From positions 186,001 to 250,000 of the forward strand of contig NZ_FNQR01000001.1 of NCBI RefSeq assembly GCF_900107755.1: 64,000 nucleotides of DNA. Reading direction: 5' to 3'. The translations under genes and the position numbers were made by a program. Shown here in pieces: positions 44,691 to 54,432 of this stretch. Numbering within the stretch: the first letter of the stretch is position 1; every line of letters starts with the position of its first letter. This DNA comes from Thalassobacillus cyri (GTDB lineage Bacteria; Bacillota; Bacilli; Bacillales; Halobacillaceae). The notes below the pieces were generated by a model. It did not search any database and was not told the DNA's origin. It worked only from the letters and a program-made list of their open reading frames with translations.

Positions 44691-46129
44691 TATTTATCCC
44701 TCCTAGAGATAGAAGCTAATTCATCGGCCAATTGTTGCTTTGTATTTTGAACACTTATTTTAGCTTCTTGATAACGCTTATAAGCTTCTTCTGGAGAAAG
44801 GTTTTCTGCTTCTATTTGGAAAGGGTTTTTGATATCTAGATTATAATTTCGTTCTTTAATTTCATCAATATTAACTTTCCAAGCATATTTGTTTTTCTCA
44901 CGGTTATTCCACCATTGTTTTTCCAAATCAAATTCTTCAATTCTAATTGGTTTGGTTTTTGTATAGTTTTTATAACCTTCTGGATAAGGATGCTCAAAGT
45001 ACCATATATCCTTAGTTTCTTTTCCTTTCTCGAAGAAGAGAAGGTTTGTTTGAATATCAGTATAAGGATTAAATACTCCTTTTGGAAGCCTTACGATGGT
45101 ATGCAAATTACATTCGCTAATTAACTTTTCCTTAAGACGGGTTTTAACACCTTCGCCGAATAGAAACCCGTTAGGTAAAACCACTGCTGCTCTACCATAA
45201 TCTTTTAGCTTTGCTAAAATGAGAGCAATAAAAAGATCAGCTGTTTCTTTTGTTTGAAGTGCTGCAGGGAAATTAGCTTGAATACCATCTTCTTCAATTC
45301 CCCCAAAGGGAGGGTTAGTTACAACAATATCTACTTTATCCTTTGATTTAATGTCTCTTAGTGGGTAAGTTAACGAGTTATCACGTTGAATATTTGGAAT
45401 TTCAACATCATTTAGAATTAAATTGGTCATCCCTAATACGTGGGGGAGGGGCTTTTTTTCTACCCCAAGAATTGTTTTATCTAACACCTTTCGTTCCTCT
45501 ACGGTTTTAGCTTGCTCTTTTAAATGGTTAAGTGAACAAGCTAAAAATCCACCTGTTCCACTGGCTGGGTCCAATACTTTTTCTCCTAGTTGTGGTTTTA
45601 CCATATCCACCATAAATTGTGTTACGGCACGTGGAGTGTAATATTCACCTGCATTACCAGCACTCTGAAGGTCTTTTAAAAATCCTTCATAAAAGTCATT
45701 GAATAGATGGCGCTCTTCAGAACTATTAAAATCTATTTCGTTAATCTTATTTACTACCTGACGAATAAGTGTTCCTGATTTCATGTAGTTATAAGAGTCT
45801 TGGAATACCTCTTTTACAATAATTCCACGTGTGCCTTCTTGTACATTTGGGAGCTCGCTTAAAGTTGGGAAAAGTTTGTTATCAATGAAGTCTAACAACT
45901 CTTCTCCAGTCATTCCTTCATCATCAGCCGCCCAGTTTCTCCATCGAATTTCTTCTGGAATAGGGGATTCATAGTTATCTTCCATCAATTCTAATTCCAT
46001 TTCTTTATCATCAATGATTTTAAGAAAAATCATCCATACAATTTGGGAAATGCGCTGGGCATCTCCATCGACGCCCACATCTTGTCGCATGATGTCTTGA
46101 ATTGATTTAATAATACTTGTAATACTCAT
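44690..46129 (-). CDS. hsdM: Type I DNA adenine methyltransferase HsdM
   Basis: A 479-residue N6-adenine methylase. The N-terminal helical domain (about 1-150) is followed by GEYYTPRAVTQFMV, the SAM-binding DPASGTGGF (187-195) and the catalytic NPPFGG (272-277). With two HsdM per HsdS it protects host DNA; with HsdR it forms the restriction complex. Lies 22 bases behind hsdR in the same operon. Confidence 0.95.
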   Translation of the reverse strand: MSITSIIKSIQDIMRQDVGVDGDAQRISQIVWMIFLKIIDDKEMELELMEDNYESPIPEEIRWRNWAADDEGMTGEELLDFIDNKLFPTLSELPNVQEGTRGIIVKEVFQDSYNYMKSGTLIRQVVNKINEIDFNSSEERHLFNDFYEGFLKDLQSAGNAGEYYTPRAVTQFMVDMVKPQLGEKVLDPASGTGGFLACSLNHLKEQAKTVEERKVLDKTILGVEKKPLPHVLGMTNLILNDVEIPNIQRDNSLTYPLRDIKSKDKVDIVVTNPPFGGIEEDGIQANFPAALQTKETADLFIALILAKLKDYGRAAVVLPNGFLFGEGVKTRLKEKLISECNLHTIVRLPKGVFNPYTDIQTNLLFFEKGKETKDIWYFEHPYPEGYKNYTKTKPIRIEEFDLEKQWWNNREKNKYAWKVNIDEIKERNYNLDIKNPFQIEAENLSPEEAYKRYQEAKISVQNTKQQLADELASISRRDK

Positions 46130-46151
46130 GAGGTATTCGTCTCCTTTTATC

Positions 46152-48518
46152 CTATTGATAGATTACATCTTCGAGTTCGCTAACTGCTTGCTGGTATTCT
46201 TTTTTTCCACCAAACGCTTTGACAATTTCCAATACAGATCCTTCTTCTTGCAGATCAGGAAGCTTTAAAACTTCCATGCTTTCAAGATTTTCAACACCGT
46301 TATCAGCGTACTTATCTAGAAGGATTTCAAGGACTTTCTTAGCTTTGTCTCCATATTTAGCGAAGTAATCTTGTTTTTGTTTTACACCTTCAGCACGCTC
46401 TTTCCGGGTCAATGGTTTTTGGTCAAAAGCAACGTGTGCTATGAGATCGAAAGGGTCAAGGTCTTTACCAACTTCTTCTTGAAGCGCATCTAATAGTATT
46501 CCTTGCTCCAACAGCTCTTCAATAATCACTTCTTTACGGTCTGCATCTCGCCATTTTTGTAAGAACTCATCTAGAGAAGCATACTCTTTTTGGACTGTCT
46601 TTTTGGTGTAGTCTTTCAAAGATTCCGTAATGAGTTTTCCGTCATCTCCGATATATTGGACTCTTTCATTAAGAACTTTAATTTGGACGTTATCCACTGT
46701 GTAAACACTAGGTTTGTCATCAGGGTTATCTCCGGGAGTAAATGGTTCTCCTGGCCCCCCAGGGATAAATCCATCATCTCCAGGCAGGTCACCTTTACCT
46801 TCATTTCCAGGATCATCTTCAGGTGGTGTGGGCGGATCGCCATCGTTTGGTTCATAAATACTCTCAGGAGGTCCATCATAGTCAGGGTCTGCAAAATGAC
46901 GTGTTACATTACGAAAATCCATAATAGTAAAGCTATACTTGTTAAACTCTTCGTTCACACGTGTTCCACGACCAATAATTTGTTTGAATTCAGTCATAGA
47001 ATTAATATTAGAATCTAAGACTATGAGTTTACAAGTTTGTGCATCTACTCCGGTAGTCATTAATTTAGAAGTTACTGCAATCACTGGATATGGGTTAGAA
47101 GGGTCGATAAAGTTGTCGAGTTCACGCTTACCTTCATCATCATCGCCTGTAATTCGCATTACGTACTTACGGTTTTTGGCCACCATATCTGCATTTTCAT
47201 TAACCAAAGCCTGACGCATTCGTTCGGCATGGTCTATATTAGCACAAAATATGATGGTCTTTTGAAATCGATCCGTATTTTTTAGATACTTCGTAACAGT
47301 TTTAGCAATTTCTTTTGTGCGATCATCGATAATTAGCTTACGGTCGAAATCTTTTTGGTTATAAATGCGATCTTCAATCTCATAACCATATCGATCTCGT
47401 TGGCCTTTAACGGGGCGCCAGCCTTCAACATCTTTGTCTAAGGTATAGCGAATGACACGGTATGGAGCTAAAAATCCATCTTCAATACCTTGTTTGAGGC
47501 TGTACGTATAAATTGGGTCACCGAAATAGTGGATGTTCGATACGTCTTTTGTCTCTTTTGGTGTAGCCGTTAAACCGATGTGAGTTGCTGAAGAGAAGTA
47601 TTCTAAGATTTCTCTCCATGCAGAGTCCTCTGAGGCGCTCCCCCTGTGACATTCATCTATGACTACTAAATCGAAGAAATCTGGTGAGAATTGCTTGTAA
47701 ATGTTTTTATCTTCTTCAGCACCGGTGATTCCCTGGTAAAGGGACAAATATATCTCATAAGATTTATCCACTTGCCGGTTTTTAATTTTGGTCATTTGGC
47801 CTCTGAATGGTTTGAAGTCATTACTCTTAGCCTGATCAACTAGTATATTTCGGTCGGCAAGAAATAGGATACGTTTTTTCGTGCGAGACTTCCATAGTCG
47901 CCAAATTATTTGAAAGGCTGTATAGGTTTTCCCGGTTCCAGTAGCCATAACCAGCAATAAACGATCTTTTCCTTTTGCGACTGCCTCGACAGTTCGATTG
48001 ATTGCTACACGTTGGTAGTAACGCGGTGTTTTTCCACTGCCATCTGTGTAGTATTCCTGTGTAATGATATCTTCTTCGTTTTCTTCAATCTGCTCTGCCA
48101 TCCGGTATAAATTCCACAATTGTTCAGGAGACGGAAACTGACCTAATGATAGCTCTTGTTCTTTTGTTTCGTTATTGCCTGTGCGATCGTGAAAAAGGAA
48201 TCCTTTTCCATTGGAGCTAAAGACAAATGGAATATCAAGAATATCAGCATATTCTAAAGCTTGTTGCATACCAGACCCTACAGAATGCTCCATATCTTTA
48301 GCTTCTACAATAGCTAATGGAATATTGGGCTTGTAATACAAGATATAATCTGCGCGTTTTCCTTTTTTTCGGGTGAATTTTCCTTTTTGTCCTATAATAC
48401 GCCCGTTAGTAAAGGTGACTTCTTCTCTCATCTGAGTGTTTATGTCCCATCCAGCACTTTTAATAGCGGGTGTAATATATTTCGTACAGACGTCGCGTTC
48501 ACTTAGTTTGTTCTTCAA
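46152..48518 (-). CDS. hsdR: Type I restriction endonuclease subunit HsdR
   Basis: A 788-residue motor and nuclease. The nuclease part has RADYILYY (D57) and IVEAKDME (E72, K74). The DEAD-type translocase follows, with Walker A ATGTGKT (192-198), DECH (288-291), GLTATPKET and IGRGTRV. A linker rich in P, D and G (PEDDPGNEG ... GDNPDDKPS) separates the motor from the C-terminal helices that bind HsdM; such a linker is seen in EcoEI-type HsdR. It lies 20 bases behind the second specificity gene. Confidence 0.95.
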   Translation of the reverse strand: MKNKLSERDVCTKYITPAIKSAGWDINTQMREEVTFTNGRIIGQKGKFTRKKGKRADYILYYKPNIPLAIVEAKDMEHSVGSGMQQALEYADILDIPFVFSSNGKGFLFHDRTGNNETKEQELSLGQFPSPEQLWNLYRMAEQIEENEEDIITQEYYTDGSGKTPRYYQRVAINRTVEAVAKGKDRLLLVMATGTGKTYTAFQIIWRLWKSRTKKRILFLADRNILVDQAKSNDFKPFRGQMTKIKNRQVDKSYEIYLSLYQGITGAEEDKNIYKQFSPDFFDLVVIDECHRGSASEDSAWREILEYFSSATHIGLTATPKETKDVSNIHYFGDPIYTYSLKQGIEDGFLAPYRVIRYTLDKDVEGWRPVKGQRDRYGYEIEDRIYNQKDFDRKLIIDDRTKEIAKTVTKYLKNTDRFQKTIIFCANIDHAERMRQALVNENADMVAKNRKYVMRITGDDDEGKRELDNFIDPSNPYPVIAVTSKLMTTGVDAQTCKLIVLDSNINSMTEFKQIIGRGTRVNEEFNKYSFTIMDFRNVTRHFADPDYDGPPESIYEPNDGDPPTPPEDDPGNEGKGDLPGDDGFIPGGPGEPFTPGDNPDDKPSVYTVDNVQIKVLNERVQYIGDDGKLITESLKDYTKKTVQKEYASLDEFLQKWRDADRKEVIIEELLEQGILLDALQEEVGKDLDPFDLIAHVAFDQKPLTRKERAEGVKQKQDYFAKYGDKAKKVLEILLDKYADNGVENLESMEVLKLPDLQEEGSVLEIVKAFGGKKEYQQAVSELEDVIYQ

Positions 48519-48538
48519 TATTGACCCCTCCTAATGTT

Positions 48539-49895
48539 TTAATGACGTGTACTATCTTGCTGTAGAAGTTTTTTGGTGAACGATATTATCTCTTCTTGAA
48601 GTTCTTTATCTGAGTTTAGTTGTAATTGTTTACTAATATCGGAAACGATGGCTTGCTGTTCTTCTAACTCTGGAACAGGTACTTTAAGTTCTTTAATGTC
48701 TTTAAGTCTGATAAATTGTTGGGCTGCTCCAGTAGCTTTTTGTTCTAACTGTTCAATAGCCCATGGAGTTTGCATATAGAAGTTGAAGTATTCCGGCAAA
48801 AGTTTATTTTTATCCACTTGAATGATAGTGATGTGTTGATTAGTGACAGAACCTTCAAGTTCTTTAGTTACAAAGGCTGATTTACCAATTGTACCAACTC
48901 TTGAAATCAAAATGTTCTCATTTTGTAAAATTGCTTTATTGCTAATATTAATTGTAGCAAAATCTTCGCTGACATACACAGCGTCATCTATAGATATAGA
49001 GCCATTTTTCATATCTTTAATCCTTACGTAAGGAACACCTTCATCTTGATATTCTTTTGAAGGGATTGCAGCTCCTGAACGGAAATTAATAGCTAATTCA
49101 TTCAACTTTGAAGTAGGAAAGTCCCATTGATTTTTTATCAGAAGGAGTCATATAAAAACCTACATCTAGTCGATTTTGTAGTTTATTATAAGGGACTACT
49201 TTTATTAATGACTCGGAAGTTGCATGGTTCATATCTACACTTTGAAGGTGTTCACCAAATACAATTTCCACAATTTTTTCTAAGGAGATTTTGTTGGATT
49301 GTTTGTGAAGCCAATAATCATAAAGAGAATTGGCTTTCTTCACTAAAGACTCTTTTATATCTTTAAAGAGTAATTTTAAAGCTTTTAAATCTTTCACCCT
49401 AATAGTTGGAACGGCAGTACCTCTAGCAATTAAATTTAAAGTTTGTTGGAATTGCTCACTACGTAGTGTGAAATAGAGGAATGGTGACAAATTCGTTCTT
49501 TCTTTTGGTCGTAGAACTGTAAAAGTACTATTAATAATACTTCCGGATAGGTGCTCATCAACAACTGCGACTAAATTTCTTTCCGGTCTAACTGTGGAAA
49601 GGATAATGTCGCCTGTCTTAACTTTAAGTGTTGCTCTGGAAGGTAGGTCCTCACCAAGCACGGACTTGTAGTCAGTAATAATACCCTTTTCAGAAGATAC
49701 GGCACTAAGATCAACATAGGAGTAAGTTTGGTCTGGAATAATATCCTTCCTTTTACTTACCTTTTCTGGATCAAAGTCCACTAATTCGGAAAGAGGAAGA
49801 CCCTTGTTTTCTATCTCAAAAGAGGAAAGTAAAGCGTTAATGGACCAATCATTTTGTCCCAACACTTCATATGGCATAATTTTTAACATTTTCAT
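48539..49895 (-). pseudogene. Second specificity subunit gene (hsdS-like), split by a frameshift in a poly-A tract
   Basis: The first frame (49895 down to 49098) gives one recognition domain (VDFDPEKVSKRKDII ... SLYDYWLHKQSNKISLEKIV) and a stop after SLSYFKVE. The second frame (down to 48539) gives another (NELAINFRSGAAIPSKEYQ ... VPVPELEEQQAIV). Removing one A from the A6 run (T6 on the plus strand at 49131-49136) joins them as SDKNQWDFPTSKLNELAINF, so one intact protein of about 450 residues once existed or is made by slippage. The start at 49895 has GGAGGGG and overlaps the preceding stop by ATGA. If the halves are made separately they could act as half-subunits. Confidence 0.75.
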
Positions 49896-51277
49896 TCGAG
49901 ATCCCCTCCACTTTTCCAATTTTTATAGCCTGCTACAGCCTTAGGAAATTGATCTATGGTTTCACAATTAGCAAGCAGGATATTCTCTCCCGTTTCCTTC
50001 TTGTGTTTTTTCTTTCTTAGGATTAACATACTAACCTTTACACTCGTATATGGCTTTAGAGAGTGAGGGGGCAGGCTGATAATGGATTCAATGATCATCC
50101 GGTCTTTTAGTAATGACCGTGTAAAATTAGATTTTTCATTAAATAAGAAGGATTCGGGAACTAAAGCAACGACATAACCACCCGGGGAAGCTAACTCTGT
50201 TGCCCTTTCCATAAATAGATCCAATGTGCTTACTGTTCTTCCTTCTGTTGCAACTTGGAAGTTAGAGATATCATCCCGTTTCTCTTGGAACCCTCCTAAC
50301 GGCGGATCAACTACGACGACGTCAGCCTCTTGTAAATTATTCTCTGAGCTTAGGACATCCCCCAAAACTACTTCTGATTTATTTTGACCACTAACAATAT
50401 TCAACATCTTATAGTAGCCAAATATAGAAGGGTTCTTCTCAATTGCTGTCAACTTTTCAATGTTATTATTGCTATTTAATAAGGAGGTTGCGATTGTTCC
50501 ATATCCTACACCCATATCGAGAACAGAGAAGCGATTTAGGTTTAATGTATTTATAATATCTGTAAAAAGATCTTTTACAGGTGGAGAAGTCATGTGTGCT
50601 CCTGTAGATCCATTTCTCTCCATATGGTTCAAAATAATCTCATTGTATTTTGAATAGATGGGTGGAATTTCATCTAACTTCCAAATGAATTGTTGAAATG
50701 CTCTTTCTGGCATTTTTGGTTTTTCTACGTAATGATCAATCTCATAGTGTTTATAAACAGTTTCAAGTAACTCAAAGTAGTTATCTTGGCTTAACTCATA
50801 CCATTGTTCTATTGAAGACTTTTCGAATAAATATGTTCTTACTAATAAGCCTTGTAGCATATATAGCCAGTACTTAGATGAGTAAATATTTTCTCGGATT
50901 AAATCAAGAATGTATTTAAAGACTTGATTTAGTTGATCAGGATCTTCGATATATCTATTTTTTGTTTCAAATACAGGCGGTTCAATAGGCAAGAAAGTAC
51001 TAGATTCAAACCAAATAAGGCGATCTGGCGTTGCTAATAATGCGTATGGTGTTTGTAATGATTCTGCGGACCTCATTAATTGCATTTGTGCTTCTTTACT
51101 TGGTTCCTTTTTTATTTCTACAACAACTTCCGGAACAAGGTCCCCTTTCTCATTTAATGTGTAAGCAGCAAGATCAGCATTTCTAAACTCCATGCGCCTT
51201 ACAATAGGCAATCCATTTTCTTTTAGGTTCTTTATTACAGTTAATTCCAAGTTTTGTTCATTAAAATTGGTTTTCAA
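49892..51277 (-). CDS. Nuclease-domain/N6-methylase-like fusion with altered catalytic motif
   Basis: A 461-residue protein with a TTG start behind AAGGGTG. Residues 1-110 resemble the HsdR N-terminal nuclease fold: NADLAAY (D35) and VVVEIKKE (E54, K56). Residues about 130-461 resemble HsdM: SVLDMGVGYGT (251-260) and VVVDPPLGG (321-329). The catalytic motif, normally NPPF or NPPY, is DPPL, and the GxYYTP segment reads GAHMTSPP. The flipped-base stacking residue is thus leucine, so methylation may be weak or absent. Nuclease-methylase fusions with a separate S subunit are known from BcgI-type enzymes. It heads the operon with the split S gene, hsdR, hsdM and hsdS. Confidence 0.7.
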   Translation of the reverse strand: MKTNFNEQNLELTVIKNLKENGLPIVRRMEFRNADLAAYTLNEKGDLVPEVVVEIKKEPSKEAQMQLMRSAESLQTPYALLATPDRLIWFESSTFLPIEPPVFETKNRYIEDPDQLNQVFKYILDLIRENIYSSKYWLYMLQGLLVRTYLFEKSSIEQWYELSQDNYFELLETVYKHYEIDHYVEKPKMPERAFQQFIWKLDEIPPIYSKYNEIILNHMERNGSTGAHMTSPPVKDLFTDIINTLNLNRFSVLDMGVGYGTIATSLLNSNNNIEKLTAIEKNPSIFGYYKMLNIVSGQNKSEVVLGDVLSSENNLQEADVVVVDPPLGGFQEKRDDISNFQVATEGRTVSTLDLFMERATELASPGGYVVALVPESFLFNEKSNFTRSLLKDRMIIESIISLPPHSLKPYTSVKVSMLILRKKKHKKETGENILLANCETIDQFPKAVAGYKNWKSGGDLE

Positions 51278-51560
51278 TTAAAACACCCTTCCTTTTTTAT
51301 GCGGTTTCTTTAGTATCCTTTAAGCTGAAAGTCTTTATCAACGCTTAAATTAAAAAAAAATAATTACGCGCCAATGATAAAATGGTATCTTCAATGCTTT
51401 TAGTCCGATGTCCTTATAAAGAAGAGGGAAAATAATTTAATGGTTTATTTAGTTTAAATACCTATTTATTTACATTGGTTTCTGATATAGAAGAGGTGGA
51501 AGGATGTAATTTGTCGAATATAACTATGTGCAATTTTTTTCCAACAGGAGTGATAATCTT

Positions 51561-52049
51561 ATGGACTGTAAACGAAAGGTCACTATTAACGAAATAAAGA
51601 AATGTGCTATTGAGCTTGTTGAAATATCAGTCAAGGTGAAAAGTAAGGTTAATACTTCTGAATACAAAGAAAAAAGAGATAAGATATTGCATTTAATTGA
51701 TTCTGGGATGGAAAATGAGGCTTTTACAATTGCTGAACAGATAGAAGCGATTAGTATTAAAAGCTTTTTTGAATATTCTTCAGATTCATTTTTAGATAGC
51801 GAGCTAAAGAAACATCACGAGGATGGGGAATCTGAAACTCCGAAAGCTTTGAAGGAGTATATAACTAAAAAAGGGCAATTGTTTAAAATGGACGGTTCGG
51901 ATGTGGTGTTTAGACTAGAAAGAGGAAGAAGAATAGATGGTTTTTTTGCTGCTACAATTGATCAATCAAGTTTTGATGTTAGTCATGCAGTTGGAAGCTT
52001 TAGGTGGTTTCATGAAGATACTATAGTTGTACGGGTTAAACCTAACTGA
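51561..52049 (+). CDS. Unknown 162-residue protein
   Basis: Start at ATG 51561, 8 bases behind CAGGAGTG; an in-frame start 11 codons earlier has no site. The N-terminal half is helical and charged (TINEIKKCAIELVEISVKVK, KRDKILHLIDSGMENEA); the C-terminal half (KGQLFKMDGSDVVFRLERGRR to HEDTIVVRVKPN) looks like a small beta domain. No membrane segment. Not recognised. Confidence 0.5.
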   Translation: MDCKRKVTINEIKKCAIELVEISVKVKSKVNTSEYKEKRDKILHLIDSGMENEAFTIAEQIEAISIKSFFEYSSDSFLDSELKKHHEDGESETPKALKEYITKKGQLFKMDGSDVVFRLERGRRIDGFFAATIDQSSFDVSHAVGSFRWFHEDTIVVRVKPN

Positions 52050-52171
52050 TTAAATAAGTAGGATAAATAAGGGGCGAAGGTATATTATTGTGATTTCTTT
52101 TCTAAAGGATCTCTACTCTACAAAATCTATTTTTTTATGCTCATTAAAATTAAGAAGGGTGTGACTATAGA

Positions 52172-52510
52172 GTGATAGTAACGTTATTTGAAAAAGAAAT
52201 ACTATCATTGCTTGAGACATTCCTGATATTCGGTATAAAGAATCAAAGTGAGAAAATTTATGCTACCAAAGATAAAGATATAGTTTTAGTAGTCAATCCA
52301 AGTGAAAATTATATCCAAATTCAGAGTTTTGGCTTAGAAGTATTTCAAATGCATTACCAGCTAAATAATCAAACCTGGAAAGAGGTACTACACCCCCTTA
52401 GTGAAGAGGATTTTACCGAAAGAGCCACCGAGATTTTAGAGAGTATAAATAACATTTATCTAAGATTGAAAAAGAAATTCGGCATTCGTCTCGTTGTTTC
52501 CAACCAGTAA
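52172..52510 (+). CDS. Unknown 112-residue protein
   Basis: GTG start behind AAGGGTG. An alpha-beta sequence with FEKEILSLLETFLIFGIK at the start and a C-terminal helix ERATEILESINNIYLRLKKK. No membrane segment or known motif. Confidence 0.45.
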   Translation: MIVTLFEKEILSLLETFLIFGIKNQSEKIYATKDKDIVLVVNPSENYIQIQSFGLEVFQMHYQLNNQTWKEVLHPLSEEDFTERATEILESINNIYLRLKKKFGIRLVVSNQ

Positions 52511-52706
52511 GTGCAACCATTGGAAAAATATATGATGAAGAGGGGTTTAAAAATCAGAAAATAATATTATGGTATAATTCTATAGGTGTTCCTTTAGGGA
52601 TGCGGGAGATATGCTAGGTTTGTTAATATCTATGATTGATTTTATTGTAGCAGTATTATCGTCTAGTTTGTCTAAGGTTCGAGTCCTAAAAGGGGGAGTG
52701 TGTAAT

Positions 52707-52811
52707 ATGATTAAACGAAGCGTTGAAAAGGTTAAGAGTTTCCTTGATAACTCAGTAGTTAAGGCACTTCTCCTGATATCGGGTGTGTGGTTTATCCTCC
52801 CACAACCCTAA
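52707..52811 (+). CDS. Small membrane peptide, 34 residues
   Basis: ATG at 52707 lies 8 bases behind AGGGGGAG. The product has a basic start (MIKRSVEKVKSF) and one hydrophobic helix (VVKALLLISGVWFIL). The frame is open back to an ATG at 52611 with another hydrophobic stretch (LLISMIDFIVAVLSSSL), so a 66-residue form is possible. A strong terminator follows directly. Short hydrophobic genes of this kind include type I toxins, but no antisense RNA was identified. Confidence 0.45.
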   Translation: MIKRSVEKVKSFLDNSVVKALLLISGVWFILPQP

Positions 52812-52829
52812 GGGAATATTTTTTATCTC

Positions 52830-52855
52830 AGACCGGCATCCCGGTCTTTTTTTAT
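52830..52855 (+). terminator. Terminator after the small membrane peptide
   Basis: GACCGG (52831-52836) pairs with CCGGTC (52841-52846), extended by an A-T pair, followed by T8. Confidence 0.88.
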
Positions 52856-52886
52856 TTATAATTTAAAAAATAAAGGGGGAGATGAA

Positions 52887-53297
52887 TTGTTTGCATCAAT
52901 TCTTCAATTAACAGGAGCTATTGTGCTGGGGTATTTTATTGCGTTTAGAACAAAAGTGAAGTCAAGACAGGCCGCCAGAATGATTGTTCCAGTTAAAGGA
53001 AAACGCAATATGGGATATTTAGATAGATATACTGAAACTTACGCATATCGAATTGGATTTTCTTTTATTATTGTGGGCTACTTAGTACAGATTGCAAACT
53101 TTAATGTTCAGTATTTACAGGATATGGATGTTTTCTGTAAGCTAGTAACTGCAATCTTATCAACCATTATTCTTACTTATTTGAGCGCTTTGGTTGCCGG
53201 GTGGTTTGGAAGAAGACTTTTTGAAAAAGAAGGAGTATATGACCCAAATGAGGACGTTAGAGAAGGGGAATTTATGATCGAATTGGATGATGATTAA
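52887..53297 (+). CDS. Small multi-pass membrane protein of unknown function
   Basis: A 136-residue protein. The TTG at 52887 lies 7 bases behind AAGGGGG; an ATG at 52882 is in another frame. Three hydrophobic helices: about 2-21 (ASILQLTGAIVLGYFIAF), 54-72 (IGFSFIIVGYLVQIANF) and 86-112 (AILSTIILTYLSALVAGWF). The C-terminus is acidic. No family recognised; it sits among defence genes. Confidence 0.6.
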   Translation: MFASILQLTGAIVLGYFIAFRTKVKSRQAARMIVPVKGKRNMGYLDRYTETYAYRIGFSFIIVGYLVQIANFNVQYLQDMDVFCKLVTAILSTIILTYLSALVAGWFGRRLFEKEGVYDPNEDVREGEFMIELDDD

Positions 53298-53419
53298 AAT
53301 GAATTCGATTCGAATGAAAATGGTGCGATTGAATTGCCCTTTAATCGTGTAATGAATGCTTTTTTTATAACACTACCAGGCTAAAATAACAAAGTAGAAT
53401 ATTTCAAGGGAGGAAAAAT

Positions 53420-54262
53420 ATGAGTATATGGTTGTTTCGTGCAGGTAAGCAGGGGGAGTACGAGAATAAGTTTTTACAGGATAAAAGAGTATATTTAACC
53501 TGTGACAACCTAAATACAGATTAATTCACTTTAAATGAAAAAGAGGAGCTTTATCAGACACTCATTAATCTCTATGACCTTGAAAAGGAAAAGCAGGAAG
53601 TAAACTGGGCTTCACAGATCTGGCCAATTGCTCACCGTGTGAAAATTGGGGACTGGGTGGTTCTTCCTTCAAAAATGAACCGAACGATACATATTGGGGA
53701 GATTATTAGTGAGTATCAGTACTAAGAATCAAACGGTAGTCCTTATTTATGACAGTTTTTAAGATCAGACGAAATGGTGCGGAAAAAAATACGTGAGATG
53801 TATCAAAACAATTGGAATGTCAGGAAAGATAAAACGATTGAAGATCCAGTTGACGAGTATGAAGAGCAGATTACATTTGATTTAGATGAGTACATTTATG
53901 ACCAGATTTCCAAGCGCATTATTCAGCGATTTAAGGGACATATATGGAGGTTTTAATTGAAGAATTGCTTAAGGCTAAGGGTTTTACCACTTATCGAAGT
54001 CCGGAAGGGGCAGACCAAGGCGTCGATATCCTTGCTGCATCTGATACGTTAGGATTCGGTCATCTAAGGATTTGTGTACAGGTAAAAACTTAAGATACAC
54101 CTCTTGACAGACCCACATTAGACCAGTTAATTGGTACTATGAGTAACTTTAGTGCAGATTTTGGTTTGTTGGTTTCATGGAGCGGCTTTAAAAACTCCGT
54201 GATGAGAGAAGTTCCTAAGGAATTAACTTCTTTGTATTACACTTCAAGTGTCCGAGTTAGAT
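53420..54262 (+). pseudogene. mrr: mrr-type restriction endonuclease gene with several stops
   Basis: It begins normally (AAGGGAGG site, MSIWLFRAGKQGEYENKF) but has in-frame stops at 53522, 53724 and 53742. A downstream segment (KKIREMYQNNWNVRKDKTI) lies in another frame, the catalytic part is in a further frame, and another stop falls at 54090. The catalytic Mrr domain is still readable: EELLKAKGFTTYRSPEGAD, DQGVDILAAS (D) and ICVQVKT (Q-x-K), then TLDQLIGTMSNFSADFGLLVSW. Mrr enzymes cut methylated DNA. Clearly not functional. Confidence 0.8.
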
Positions 54263-54432
54263 AATCGTTAGTATATTTTATGTAGGTTCTTTTTATAGTT
54301 AGAAGGATAATGAAGCGGTTTCGTAATTATGGTAAAGAAATATAAAAAGCAGTAAAATGTTAATAGAAAAATGGGTAGAATAATTTGATATGCTTCTGAC
54401 AGTATCTAATTCAATCTAAGGTGAGTGAAATA

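Noticed and set aside
43056-51277. Six-ORF operon considered as BREX or DISARM
   Set aside because: No PglZ, BrxC-like ATPase, Lon-like protease, DrmA/B or phospholipase-D gene; all parts are type I-like R, M and S proteins.
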